A stretch of DNA of 64,000 bases from Datnioides undecimradiatus (lineage: Eukaryota > Chordata > Actinopteri > Lobotiformes > Datnioididae). Below the pieces are notes generated by a model. That model was not told the origin of the DNA, did no database searches, and was given only the letters and a program-made list of their open reading frames with translations. The stretch is taken from the NCBI GenBank assembly GCA_008933995.1, contig WARS01000007.1, forward strand, positions 6,754,923 through 6,818,922, read 5' to 3'. Both the position numbers and the translations under genes were made by a program. Below, one piece after another: positions 39,001 to 50,000 of the stretch (within the stretch, counting starts at the first letter, position 1; every line of letters starts with the position of its first letter).

Positions 39001-42000
39001 AATTGCCCAGCTTTAATTAGAAAGATTGATCCGTCTTTCGGGTCTATAAGAACTGTTTGGAGCTTTCATCATTCCAGCCTGATTATACTGTAGCATGGGA
39101 CAACACATACTGCAGCTGAATGAGGACTCACATAATCTTAATTTCTCTGCTGATTGGTTCCACATGAAAGCTCCCTGTTCAAAGAGAAAACCACTCAAAT
39201 TCATAACACAAGACATCAAGATGAGTGCATGCTGTTGATGTTTGCATAGATCACAGGATTACATTATCACACAACCCTGCTGCATGTTGTATTATCTACA
39301 TAAAGAGCACTCCTGCCATTTACTGCTGTTATTTGCACTTGCACAGACTCCCAGAGCCTGCTGAGGAGCAGCATACCATTTAAGTTTTTAATGTGTGTAT
39401 TCGCACCACTGACAGGAACGCTGAGAGATGTACTGTACGCAGGCTGGCATGATGGTATAGCAACATCACTTCTGTGCAACATACACAAACAGTAAGACGG
39501 GAGACAGACTAATGTTTATCAGCAGGTTTGTCAGTTTGGCGCTCAGCAGGAAGTGGTACAGTCATTTTATGAGCTTTTTGTCCCTGAAGTCAACTTCCCG
39601 TCTCAATCAAAGCCATCATAGGTTAGACGCCCAACAGCAAAACAATAAGCTGAAGTCACTGTAAAGCTGTTGTACTCCTCCCAATCACAGGTAAACTGTT
39701 TAAAAAAATCTGTGGAGTGGCCCTTTAATATCAGATACTTAAGAAGTTCTGCTCTGATCCCGTTTAAATTAATATCAGTTGCAGGTCAAACGTAACTTTT
39801 GCTGCATACTTTGTTCCCACGGAGCAGAAACTTTAAAGTGATATCTAAATTTATATCCATAAGATTTACGGTGACATATGTCATGACGACACCAAGTTCA
39901 CATCTTCATGACAAACACAAACATATGTTTTCTGAGCCTTGTGTAATCCCATCTAAGAGAGAAACTGGATTGGATGTGTTTTTCAACAAGGGGACTCGGG
40001 TTCCTGATTTCATCTGGATCGGTTCCCAGTTGATTAAATGCCAAGATTCATTAAGATTCGAGTCAGATCTGACTGACTTTGAGAATCTTTACATCCTTTT
40101 TCTTTGGCAAAAAGCTATGTTAAGGGAAAGCAGTCATTTACAAAGGAATTATCCAATTTATCTAACACTGCAAAACCTTTAATTCTCCTATATTAAGTTA
40201 TTTATTACACGGATTGCTTAAAAATTGTAGAAGAAGATGAAGTAACAGATTCAATACTCGATTTAGATTCAAATCAAAATGCTATCAAATCCCAAAACTA
40301 ATCACAAGATATTACAATGCACTCTTCAGCAATCTACATCTTGCAATTTCATAATCATACCTCTTTATTCAAGGACTTATATTCATACAAAATCTATAGG
40401 TACAGTCGAAATGACTGCGGGAGAGACAGTCAAGTAACAGATCAGGCAGCGAAGGATTCGGCCACTCCAGAACCTCTTTTCTGAGAAAGAGCCTTGTTTC
40501 CACTTTGGTGGTTCTGTGATAAAATGTTATTCAAGCTCGTATTTTTTTCTTTTCTTTACCTGAAACAGATACATTTTGTGTTTAGATAATCAGAAAATAC
40601 AACCAGGAAACAAATTGTACAAATCATGGATTCAATGAAGTCAAACAATGCCTCTTTTTTGTTTTTGTTTTTTTGTTGTTTCTTTTTTTGCACATGCACA
40701 TTTTCATTTCAGAACATGCAAACAGGACATGTCCATGGGAGGAGGGGCAGCCATAGTAAAACTGTAAGAGGGGAAAAACTTGGCACCCTGTTCATGTCGG
40801 GCTTGTTGGAGGTCTGAAGATGTAGGATCTTTTTTTTTATCTACCAGAGAGATGAACACGGATCTGTGCTCCAATATGGCAACTGACAGACAAGTTTCAT
40901 GATCATAGGACGACAAGCAATCTATCATGTTACCTTTACAAAGAACAGCGACAGGCCTGCAGTTAGACCATGCTGCTATAAAGTCTACAATGTCTCCTTT
41001 TTGATAATCCATCGATAGATTGCACAAATATTAGACAACGGAAGTTAAATTTAAAAAAAAAAAACAACAACAAGGAAATAAACAGACTTGGATCAAATAA
41101 TATTTGCAAATAAAATACTAGTCATAAACTTGCTTCGAGTCAAGTGGGGACAAAACAAAGAGCCACATAAGATTTAGACAACTATTCTGATTTAATCTGG
41201 ACTTATTTAAATATTTATGTATTTATGTATGTATTTAAATACACATAGTGTCAAATGGATCCATTGGCTATATCATCATAAAAATCAATTACTCACAGTT
41301 CCTCTACAATAAAAACATCTGCACTGAACTATATTAACTTGCTCTTCAGCCAAGTCCTAATGTCATCTAAATCTTTAGTTCTTTTTGATAATCAAGCTGT
41401 ATAACTTAATTTGGAGTTTTAGGCTCGTTTGTGTTCCATATTTTTCTTATTTTAACAAATCAAATCAAAACCAACAATGATCTGATCATATTTAAAAGTA
41501 ATGTTTTTGTATCCAAAGACATACACTAGCTTATTTCTCTGCGCCATAGAGCTCCATTATTCTAAAACTAAAACAATGTGCGACTCAGGGTGACATTTTG
41601 ATTAGATAAATCTGAGTAATGTTTAAGAATAACTACAGTCCCCTAACTGTTTCAGCAAATTATTGAGCATGTTTAAAAAAAATGAAAACATACCTGTGAC
41701 TAATTTTCAAATATTGACATCCTCAGTGGAAGCCAATGAGCAGCAGCTTTGTACTCTCGTTTTAGGGCTTTTGTGGAGCTCTAATGACAGAAACATGTTA
41801 TTTCAGCTGTACCTCATACTTTTTAATTCTATTTAGCTGTTTTTTCAAGTAAGTTTTAAAACCACTATTTAAAAATACAACTTGATCCAAGTCTGGAAAA
41901 GGAAAGTTTTATATTTTGGGTGGTTCTAACTGAGTAGGCATCATGCAGTCAACGTGCCAACCTCAAAAATGCCCAGTGATTCACATATATCAGCTTTGAT

Positions 42001-42189
42001 ACTGTTTGTGCCTCGCTGTGTGTTGTCAGTTTACTGTACAGTATAAGATACAATTTACAACTCTTCATACAGAAAATTTGGTCGCAGTCACACTAAAGCC
42101 TGAACCTGGAGAATCCAGAGGGTAAAGCTACAGGGCAGATGAAGTGTCGTCTTGTTGCATAGCCCTACTTTGAGTCAACAGTCAGCAGC
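39001..42189. other. intergenic region between cacna1b and the TSPN gene
   Basis: About 3.2 kb, AT rich. The right half may belong to a long cacna1b 3' UTR if the signal at 40364 is used. A 127-codon open frame at 39799-40182 (+) has no recognisable similarity. No RNA gene seen. Confidence 0.6.
40364..40369 (-). terminator. alternative distal polyadenylation signal AATAAA
   Basis: Minus-strand GAATAAAGAG about 3.1 kb beyond the cacna1b stop, with a T/GT-rich stretch some 50-60 nt further on. It would end a long-UTR form. Support is weaker than for the site at 42203. Confidence 0.25.
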
Positions 42190-42202
42190 AACAACACAAC
42201 TC

Positions 42203-42208
42203 TTTATT
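42203..42208 (-). terminator. candidate polyadenylation signal AATAAA for cacna1b
   Basis: On the minus strand this reads ACAATAAAGAG and is followed at once by a GT-rich stretch (TTGTGTTGTTGCTGCTG), the arrangement expected of a vertebrate cleavage/polyadenylation site. It would give a 3' UTR of about 1.3 kb. Confidence 0.42.
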
Positions 42209-42789
42209 GTACCTGCGGACACAGGTAACCTCGCCTAAACCCTCACACAACACTGCTCTCAGAGGAAAGAGATAAGAAGACAGGAAACCCGTGAAATCTG
42301 GGCAAATATGGCAGAGATGATGTAAATATACTGTATGCTGGAGGAGGCAAGTGTTTCTGAATAGGAGATTTTTTTTTTTTTGTTGATTATAAATTTAAAA
42401 AATGGCACTTTCCATTTAGAGACCATTTCCACCAACTGACTGGCAGTATATTTGAAAGAGAAAGGCAAATGCTTACCACACACCCTTAAGCAAAAGTACA
42501 GACGCTATTTTTTTGACAAGTTCAAGACCCTGGCATGCACTACATTGCTTACTTTGGATCTGTAATTCTGACTCACCTACCACAAGATTCAGTACAAAAA
42601 AAGTTTTTTTTAGTGTTTTTGTTTTTTGCATTCGGTCCATTATACCAGATTCAAACTTTGTTCTCTACACTTTTTCTCAACTGTGTACATACTTACATCC
42701 TCTACTGTATATTCAAGTCCATCTGACCAGGCTGCATCTTAATACATCTTGAAAAACGAGGCACTTAGTAATCAGCCACATAACGTCAG

Positions 42790-42808
42790 AAAAAAAAAAA
42801 AAAAAAAA
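42790..42808. repeat. poly(A) tract (poly(T) in the cacna1b 3' UTR sense)
   Basis: Nineteen consecutive A on the plus strand, which would be a U run in the cacna1b transcript. Confidence 0.8.
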
Positions 42809-43519
42809 TCTGGTCCCTTACGTGCACTCAAAAAAATTTACATCTGGTACAATTTACAAAAATGTGATCTGAAAGCTCGGCTCTAGACCTATTTAAACCC
42901 ATCCAATTGTTGAAGTTGTTTTACATTACTCTCTGTGTCAGCTTGTTTTCCTTAGATCTGGTCAGAATCAGGTGATAACTGATCCGCCAACACTGATGAA
43001 GGAAAAAAATAAACCAAAAGAGAGGAAAAACAATTTGGTGGTAGCATCGACATGATCGAATTGACACTCTTCTCTCACCTGCATGGCAAACGTAAAGAAA
43101 ATGAAACATACAAAAACAAAAACAGTGTTGCGAGCAGTCGTATTAATACCGGGAATGAGGCATTCAGATCAGTCTGAAACACAGTTCATAGTTTCACTCA
43201 AAGACTGAGGAGATTTTGGCTTTTGTCTTCTGCTCCAACACTGATTTTACTGGCCAAGGCAAAATACTTAAGGGTCTTCACGTGTGCTATAACTTCAGTG
43301 CAAGTAAAGGGGGGTAGAAAAAGTCATCAGTGTCTTTTTATCCTTAAAGAGTGGGTGTATAAAAAAAAGGAGAGTAACAAGACAAAGCTGGATTGATTTC
43401 TGATCCCCTTTTACAGCACTTCCCACTAAACTAAACCCACTAAACTTCCTATTAGCTCATTGGACCTGACACAAGCGCTGTACAACATTGACAAGCTGCC
43501 CCGTCAGTTTTCCACCATG

Positions 43520-44089
43520 TTAGCACCAGTCCTCTTCCTCCCTCTCCCTGAGACTTCCTGTTCCTCGGCTCCCAGTCCCAGATGCGGAGTTGACACCGAG
43601 GGTGAAGTGGTACCCATTGGGCACCGCTCCCGCACGGCCCTGTGTGCTGGGCGCTATAACGGGTGCAGCGGCTATGCCGTGTGAAGCTGAGGCAGTGGTA
43701 GAGGCAGTGGTTCTGGCAGAGCGTCCCCCTCCGTGGCTGCTCACAGTATCCTGGAAGTCCTCTGTCTCTTCAAGCAGGGCCTGTTGAGAAGCAACCTGCT
43801 GCTGCCGGTTTAAATTAGGGTCCGAACCGATGCGGGTGACTGGCATCGGGGATTCATCTTGGCCCCCGATTAAGCGGTCATGCTCTGAAAGGCCACGGCT
43901 GAAGCGAGTCTGGTGTCCCGTTGTAACGGTGCTGGCACCGGACGGGAGAGGCGAGGAGTTGGCAGTCTTGTAGGCCACAGCAGGACGAGGGGTGAGGGGC
44001 GTCTGTGGTAGCTGCCTGCGACCGCGGCCTGGAGTGCTCGAACCAGAGGGGAGCGTCCCAGGGCCAGCTTTGACCACACCGATACCATG
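43520..44089 (-). CDS. cacna1b: cacna1b last coding exon with C-terminal PDZ ligand
   Basis: The exon opens after TTTCTATAG with [16 protein letters not shown] and ends in TAA at 43522-43520, giving 189 residues. [19 protein letters not shown] is nearly identical to mammals and contains the ligand for RIM-BP SH3 domains. Also conserved are [22 protein letters not shown]-like [18 protein letters not shown] and the final EEEDWC. The WC end corresponds to the DHWC PDZ ligand reported to bind Mint1 and RIM. These motifs link the channel to active-zone scaffolds. The exon is GC richer than its surroundings. Confidence 0.96.
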   Translation of the reverse strand, partial: HGIGVVKAGPGTLPSGSSTPGRGRRQLPQTPLTPRPAVAYKTANSSPLPSGASTVTTGHQTRFSRGLSEHDRLIGGQDESPMPVTRIGSDPNLNRQQQVASQQALLEETEDFQDTVSSHGGGRSARTTASTTASASHGIAAAPVIAPSTQGRAGAVPNGYHFTLGVNSASGTGSRGTGSLREREEEDWC

Positions 44090-47000
44090 CTATAGAAATA
44101 AATGTAGGGATGTAAAGCTAGTAAACAGGAAGAAGGTCAAATTACTAAGTACTGGAATATGTGAAAAATCTATTCTTTAATCTAATTTTGTTTGAGCTTT
44201 TCCTTAATTCAACTGCAATATTGTGTTTACCCATGTGTCAAGGTATTTCTTCCAACACAGTGGAGTCTGTGAGTGACTGCAGAATTACATTTAAGGACGA
44301 GTTATTCCTGAACTCTAACATTAAAGAGCAACATAGTGAGCAACTCCTCCTGGAAATCTTGTTTTTGACAGTTTGTTATCAGTGACAGAGAAGTGTACTT
44401 CAGGGCGGGGCAGTACACTCTGACATCACTGCTGGGTGTGGTTACGGGTGCAACAGTGCACATGTCTTACCTCACCGATCATCCCTGCTGTTTCAAAAGG
44501 TGAAACAGGCTACTCAGTTCAGTGCTGTAGATTTAATTTAAATAGTCTCGTGTGATGATTGCAGCTGTTATGATCTCAGTTTTACAGTTCAGTTATAAAA
44601 CAATGTTTGGACATACAGTACTTATTTCCAGAAATAGAAAAACACAACAGATATTCAGAGAATTTAACCCTGATTAATTAGAATACACTATAGGTGGTGC
44701 ATATGCAAAGACAAATATAGAGTAGAATAAATGCTATAAATACAGAAAACTCAAATAAATAGTTATAGATCTTGTGACTGATGTATGCAGTCAAGAATAT
44801 GCCACTATTTGGCTGTACAAGCTGCTTTGTTTCCAGTCATTGTCATAAAATTGGAGGCCTCGGCTGTAAAAAACAAATTAAAGGCAGCCATTTCTATGTT
44901 GCTCAACTAGTAAAGATGTGAACACCCTTCAAATAAGGTTTAAAGTCACAATTTAACCTAATAGTGGCTGTTTTTCAGTTCAAATCTGATGCTCTGGAGT
45001 AAAGAGCCAAAACGATGAAACATGTGTCACTGTCCACACACTTACGGACTGCAGGGTGTGCAGGACATGCTGGTCCTTAATCACTGAGCCCCGTGTGGCA
45101 TCGTGGCTCACCTGTTTGAGCAAACCAGCGTCCTGTCCCTCGCCGGGAGATGTTGATCGACTAGGACCGGCTGACTTGGTGTGACACTGCTCCCTGCTGC
45201 CGTAACGCTCGCAGGAGTAGTAGCGCTGCTTCTCTCCTGCGGAGGAGTGGTGCCTCCTCTCGTGCGGCCGACTGCGATCCCGCTCCCTCGCTCGTTCTCT
45301 GGACAAACCTTCAGCTGAAGGGTCAGTGAACGAGCCTGGAGGACAGTAGTGAGACGAGAAAGAGCAGGTAGGAAATACAGTACACCATGTAGCTGTCACT
45401 TTTGTCATTACCCAGCTTACACAGCTTATTCTCTGTTGGTTAAAAAGATGAACGTTTTCTTTAGTTCTACAATGCATCATCAGTTTTGTTCCACAGAAAC
45501 GTCTCTAATTAAAGGCAAATGGCCCACTGGTGCGCATGTGTGTGTGTGCATGTTTCCTTTTAGACTTTGGGTGTGTGGCATAAAGCAAAGCACTGTGGTG
45601 AAATGACTTTCTACAGTACTGGAATAACTCCAGTTTTTCAGATTAAAACTGCGATGACAGAAACACAGAAGCCTATTCATCATTTTAACGTGTCAAATCT
45701 GCCTTGAGAATGACGAGCTTTGAGGAGCGAAACTCTCCTTCATTCTCTTGCTGTTTCTGATGTAGTAAGAGCTGCTGGATGTTCTGCTATCTCACAGAGA
45801 GGTACCCATAAATCCCTGCTGTGGACCTGTCCGTCGTGGCCTTTTATCTCAGCAATAAAGCCCAGCTGCTGCCCTCCAGTGTTAACCCAAAAGACACCCT
45901 GCCACCAGCTCTCAGGCTATAATCACTCTAGCAGACTGAACCCTGATGGCAAACAAAGACTGTGACCACGACACTCTATGCTGAACAAGCATGAAGTTGC
46001 TGTATTGTGTGAAAAGGCTCAAAATCAAATTTTCCTTGCACTACAAAAGTAAACTTGCAACGACTTAGAACTGGCATAAAAAAAGATAATCAATCGTGTT
46101 TCTGCCTTTATTTTTTGTCAAAGTTATGTAAATGTTACTTGCAGATACCAGTGTATCTGGTGCATTTATGGACACAGTGATATATGTGATTTAAGACCTA
46201 AAGGAAAGTTGTCATAGAAATCCAGTCCAGAGTAAAAATAAAATAGTTTTTGCAAAGAAATGTTTTTCTGAAGGTTTGTGTGATAATACACAGGCAGTCT
46301 GCAATGGCTGTCTCAAAAAACCTGCCTGAAATAAAAGAGGAAGTACCACAAGGTTCTCTGCTGGGTCCCTTTTGATTTACACGTATGTACATTTGGTTCC
46401 TCTCTTTATTCTTCTTTATTTTATTTCATTTTCCTTGCCATTTCTGAATAATCTGGACTTTTCAGTTGTATTTTCCAGCTCTAAGTGTGAAATCTGTGGA
46501 CAAATCATTATTCCCTGCCTCAAGGAGAGCTCAGTCTACATTTTCAAAAGTAAAAGCGGGTAAGGTCAGAGGGAACAAAAGGGTATAAAAAAAAGAAGAG
46601 GGGAAGAAAAATCCAGAGCAAAGCAGATTTTCCTCTGAGAGCTAACAACTCTCTGTGTTAATCAGATGGAAAGCCTGACATGTACAATCCCCGGCTGAAG
46701 CGCAGCAGAAACCCCTTCACCTACATAACCCGATCATGGAGCTTTAATCCTATAAAGAATTTCTGCAGCTATGTTAAGACATCCAAGCGATCTGCGAGGA
46801 TAGCCTGGCCTGCTTTCACTGTCACTCTATGAAAGTGATGCCAAGTTTCTACGTGAATATTCTCTGCAACATATTAAATTAATAAATAATGCTGCGTTAA
46901 ATGAAATAATCTGTCAACAACCTAATATATGCCTCTTTAATGGAATTCTCTGTTCACAAGTTTTAGGCTCTATGTGACGACTGATTTATAGAAAAATGAT

Positions 47001-50000
47001 TTACATCTTATTAGGGTTGTAGGTGTGTCCCGAAGGGTGGAAAAGCCCATGAGGCAAGACTTTTGCTGAAGAGCAGCCACTGTGGGAAAAAAGTGGTCAA
47101 TACAGGGTAAGGATGCACTGATTTTCCTTAGTTTCTTAACACTCTTGAGCATGAAACAAACAAACTATATATATATTTAAAATTTGGCAAGATGAGGCAA
47201 GAAGACTCTATTTTTTTTACCAATAGGATTAAAGTTTATTGAATCATAATGCTGCACAGTGTTGCATTTTGTCGCTGTTACATTGTGTTTTAAAAGGAGA
47301 TAAACTGCTGGTTTCATTAAATTGAGTTTCTAGAGATCAGCACTGATGGGGTCAGAAAAAAAATATGATTTAGGGTTCGGTATCATTATGTCCTTTTATG
47401 GAAATACAAAAGTTAGATACTAAATGCCATTAGTTCCAACAAATGTTTGACTTCGTAGGCTGATGACTTTGCTTTTTTTTTTGTTGTTGTCCTCTGTTCT
47501 GTGTCAGCACCTGTCTGTCATTGAAATGAATGAAGCAGCCTCATCGTTTTCATGCAGGACTAATAAACTAACTTATGTTTTTATATTCTGTGCTTAATGT
47601 TATGTTCACTTATCTACTGCTTGTCAAAATCCATTGTGTCAGCTTGAAACGTTCACTCATCATAATATCATAAAGATATACAGGAATGGTTGTTTTCTCA
47701 CCAATAGTGCTGGATGGTTGCACTGATGCTGCTCTATCCAGGGACTTCTGCTTCTTATCTTTGTCTTTGTCCCTGCGTCGATGGCAGCGGTGGTGGTGGT
47801 GATGGTGGTGCATTCTGTCCTGGCCTTGGACTTGCCCTGGTCCTGTCGAGGACTGGGCCATGCCAGGCCGTTCCAGGTCATAGTCTCTCAACCCAACCTC
47901 CTGGTGCTGCGTCAGCGAGGATGCCGAGCGTCTTATGGGACTGAGGTCGACTATCGGCTGAGAGGGAGAGAGAAACGTGGATAAGAGTCAGGATCAAGTA
48001 GCGCAGAGGGTGGCTGTAGTGGTTTTGCCCAAAACCACTTGTGCTGGATCACCAAAACACCCACGACACACAAACGACACAACCGGTGGACGGCAACCTT
48101 TTGTCTTAAGATCGGCGTTCAACCCGTTCTTCTCCAGCCACATGTAAGAAAAGTTTGAGAAGAATGAACACAAATCTGTGATAGATCTTGAATACTTACT
48201 GTTATAAAACACTCATAGTTTGTAAGCTAGCAGACGTCTCTGCTAGTGAACAAAGAAGAGGTGGGGTTTTGACTTTGACCCTTGTGGTACTTTTTCCACC
48301 TTTTCAATATGCTGCTTCTGTCACAACCGACGCTCACTGTCTGTTGGCTTCAAATCTGGCTATGAACAGTTTCTGGCCCTGATTCTCAGAGGGAAAATAA
48401 ACCATTTTCTCAGACGTCATGAAACTCAGGACGGAAGAAGGTTTCATCAATGAGGCTGATGTTGAAATCATTAGTATTGTTGCAGAATAGTTTCTGACCA
48501 CCAGTTATGGTGCTGATCCTACTGCAGCACTCCAGCTGGCTGTGTGAGTATTCAGATGGTTTTTAATGGACACAATGCCCACTGTGCTGGAGTCAGGAGT
48601 GTATTTTGGTTTAAATCTATCTGACAGGAGACATGAACAGCTGTTAAGGACTACTGTTTTTGGTTTTGAGGACATTGACACTCACCCCACCTGATTCTTA
48701 TCTTACTGACCAGAACAGCTATCAGACTACAAACTGATGTTGTAGGTAACTGGAACAGCAGCTAAGTTACCACCCCACCTGCTGGTTACTCTGTAGCTGT
48801 ATCATTTTTGAAGATTTTATTTTCCAATTGTAGCCGCATTTGTCTGGAATGCATAGTATCTTGTGCTAGAAATGTATGTAGTTATGGAATTTCAGGGAAC
48901 TTTGAATGCCTAGCAAGTGATGAGCAGCATGTCCATCAACTTTTAATCAATTGCTCTTTCACAGACAGATTTAGGGTGGTTGAGCAGCTCTTCTCGTTCC
49001 TACCACGCAGCCTAGCCTGTAGCTACAGTCAGGGACAACAATATCACAACATTGCAGAAAAAAACTCATATTATTAAGTCCTTTTATCTGGTGTGCAGTC
49101 TTAAAATCTTACTTTGTAGATCAATGCCATGATAGACTGTTAACATGAAAGAACAAAACGCTTATACATAACCCTTACTTATTTTTTCAAAGAACTAGAA
49201 GAAAATTATAGTGATAGAAAGTAAAAGAATGGGCATAAATCTGCTGTTGTTATCATGTTTTAAAATAAGATTTTAAGACTGAGGTTAACATCAAATGACA
49301 AATAAGGTCGGATGGGGTTTTGTGATGTAGTTAAAAGAAAATAGTTATTCCAAAGCAAGAAAGCAGCCATACTGTCCCTGCCTTGTTTCACAATCACACA
49401 CCGACTCACAAAGAAACAAAAAAGCTACACGCTACTGCACTACTACGTTACTACAAAACGACACTCACATACACACAACCACATTTTACCAAAGAGTAGT
49501 GTAGTACTGGACTGCTGTTGTTAATGGCTGAAAAGCAGGACAGAGTGCTGGTCGTACCCTTGATACACTGGGTACTTTTCCAGGGATGGATGTAATGTAA
49601 ATTTGAGTGTCATGTGACTATTATGAATTTAATGGACCGACCAGTGTACACTGTATATGTAGGAGGGTCACTTTGTCCATGATGGCATGAAGGTGTGAAC
49701 TCTGCACTGAGATGAGAGGAGCACATGGAGGCAAAGACAGACATGAGAGAGGTAGAAGAAAAAAGAGGGGGAGGACAAGAGGAGGAGAGATGAAGAAGAT
49801 AAACAGAGGAAGAAGAGGAGAGAGAGAGAGGTGGCACAACAGGTGGTACATACTGCCAGGTGGGTCCCAGGGGCGTGGCGAGGGTGGCTCCGCTATCAGA
49901 CAGCACACACAAGAGGGAGGTGGGCAAAACATTAGCAGTGGGCATCAAAAATAGGAGAAGGGAGAACAGGAGAGAGGAGAGACTCAAGCAGGAAATGGCT

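Larger units (their letters stand above)
42190..43519 (-). other. cacna1b: probable cacna1b 3' UTR
   Basis: Non-coding sequence directly after the stop, AT rich with long T runs in the sense strand (for example opposite the A run at 42790-42808). No open frame or exon is recognisable. The low-coordinate end is set by the AATAAA candidate at 42203-42208 and is approximate. A longer form ending near 40364 is also possible. Confidence 0.45.

Noticed and set aside
39799-40182. 127-codon plus-strand open frame between the genes
   Set aside because: AT-rich, no recognisable domain, no neighbouring splice or promoter structure; such lengths occur by chance.
43870-44088. Open frame beginning at an ATG right after the last cacna1b acceptor
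   Set aside because: It is the +1 frame of the last exon. The phase fixed by the preceding exon and the perfect Cav2.2 match ([12 protein letters not shown]) both lie in the other frame.
49610-49987. 125-codon minus-strand open frame rich in Ser/Leu/Pro
   Set aside because: It follows from the CT-rich low-complexity tract and resembles no protein. Only the 39-nt piece with splice signals within it was kept as a candidate.
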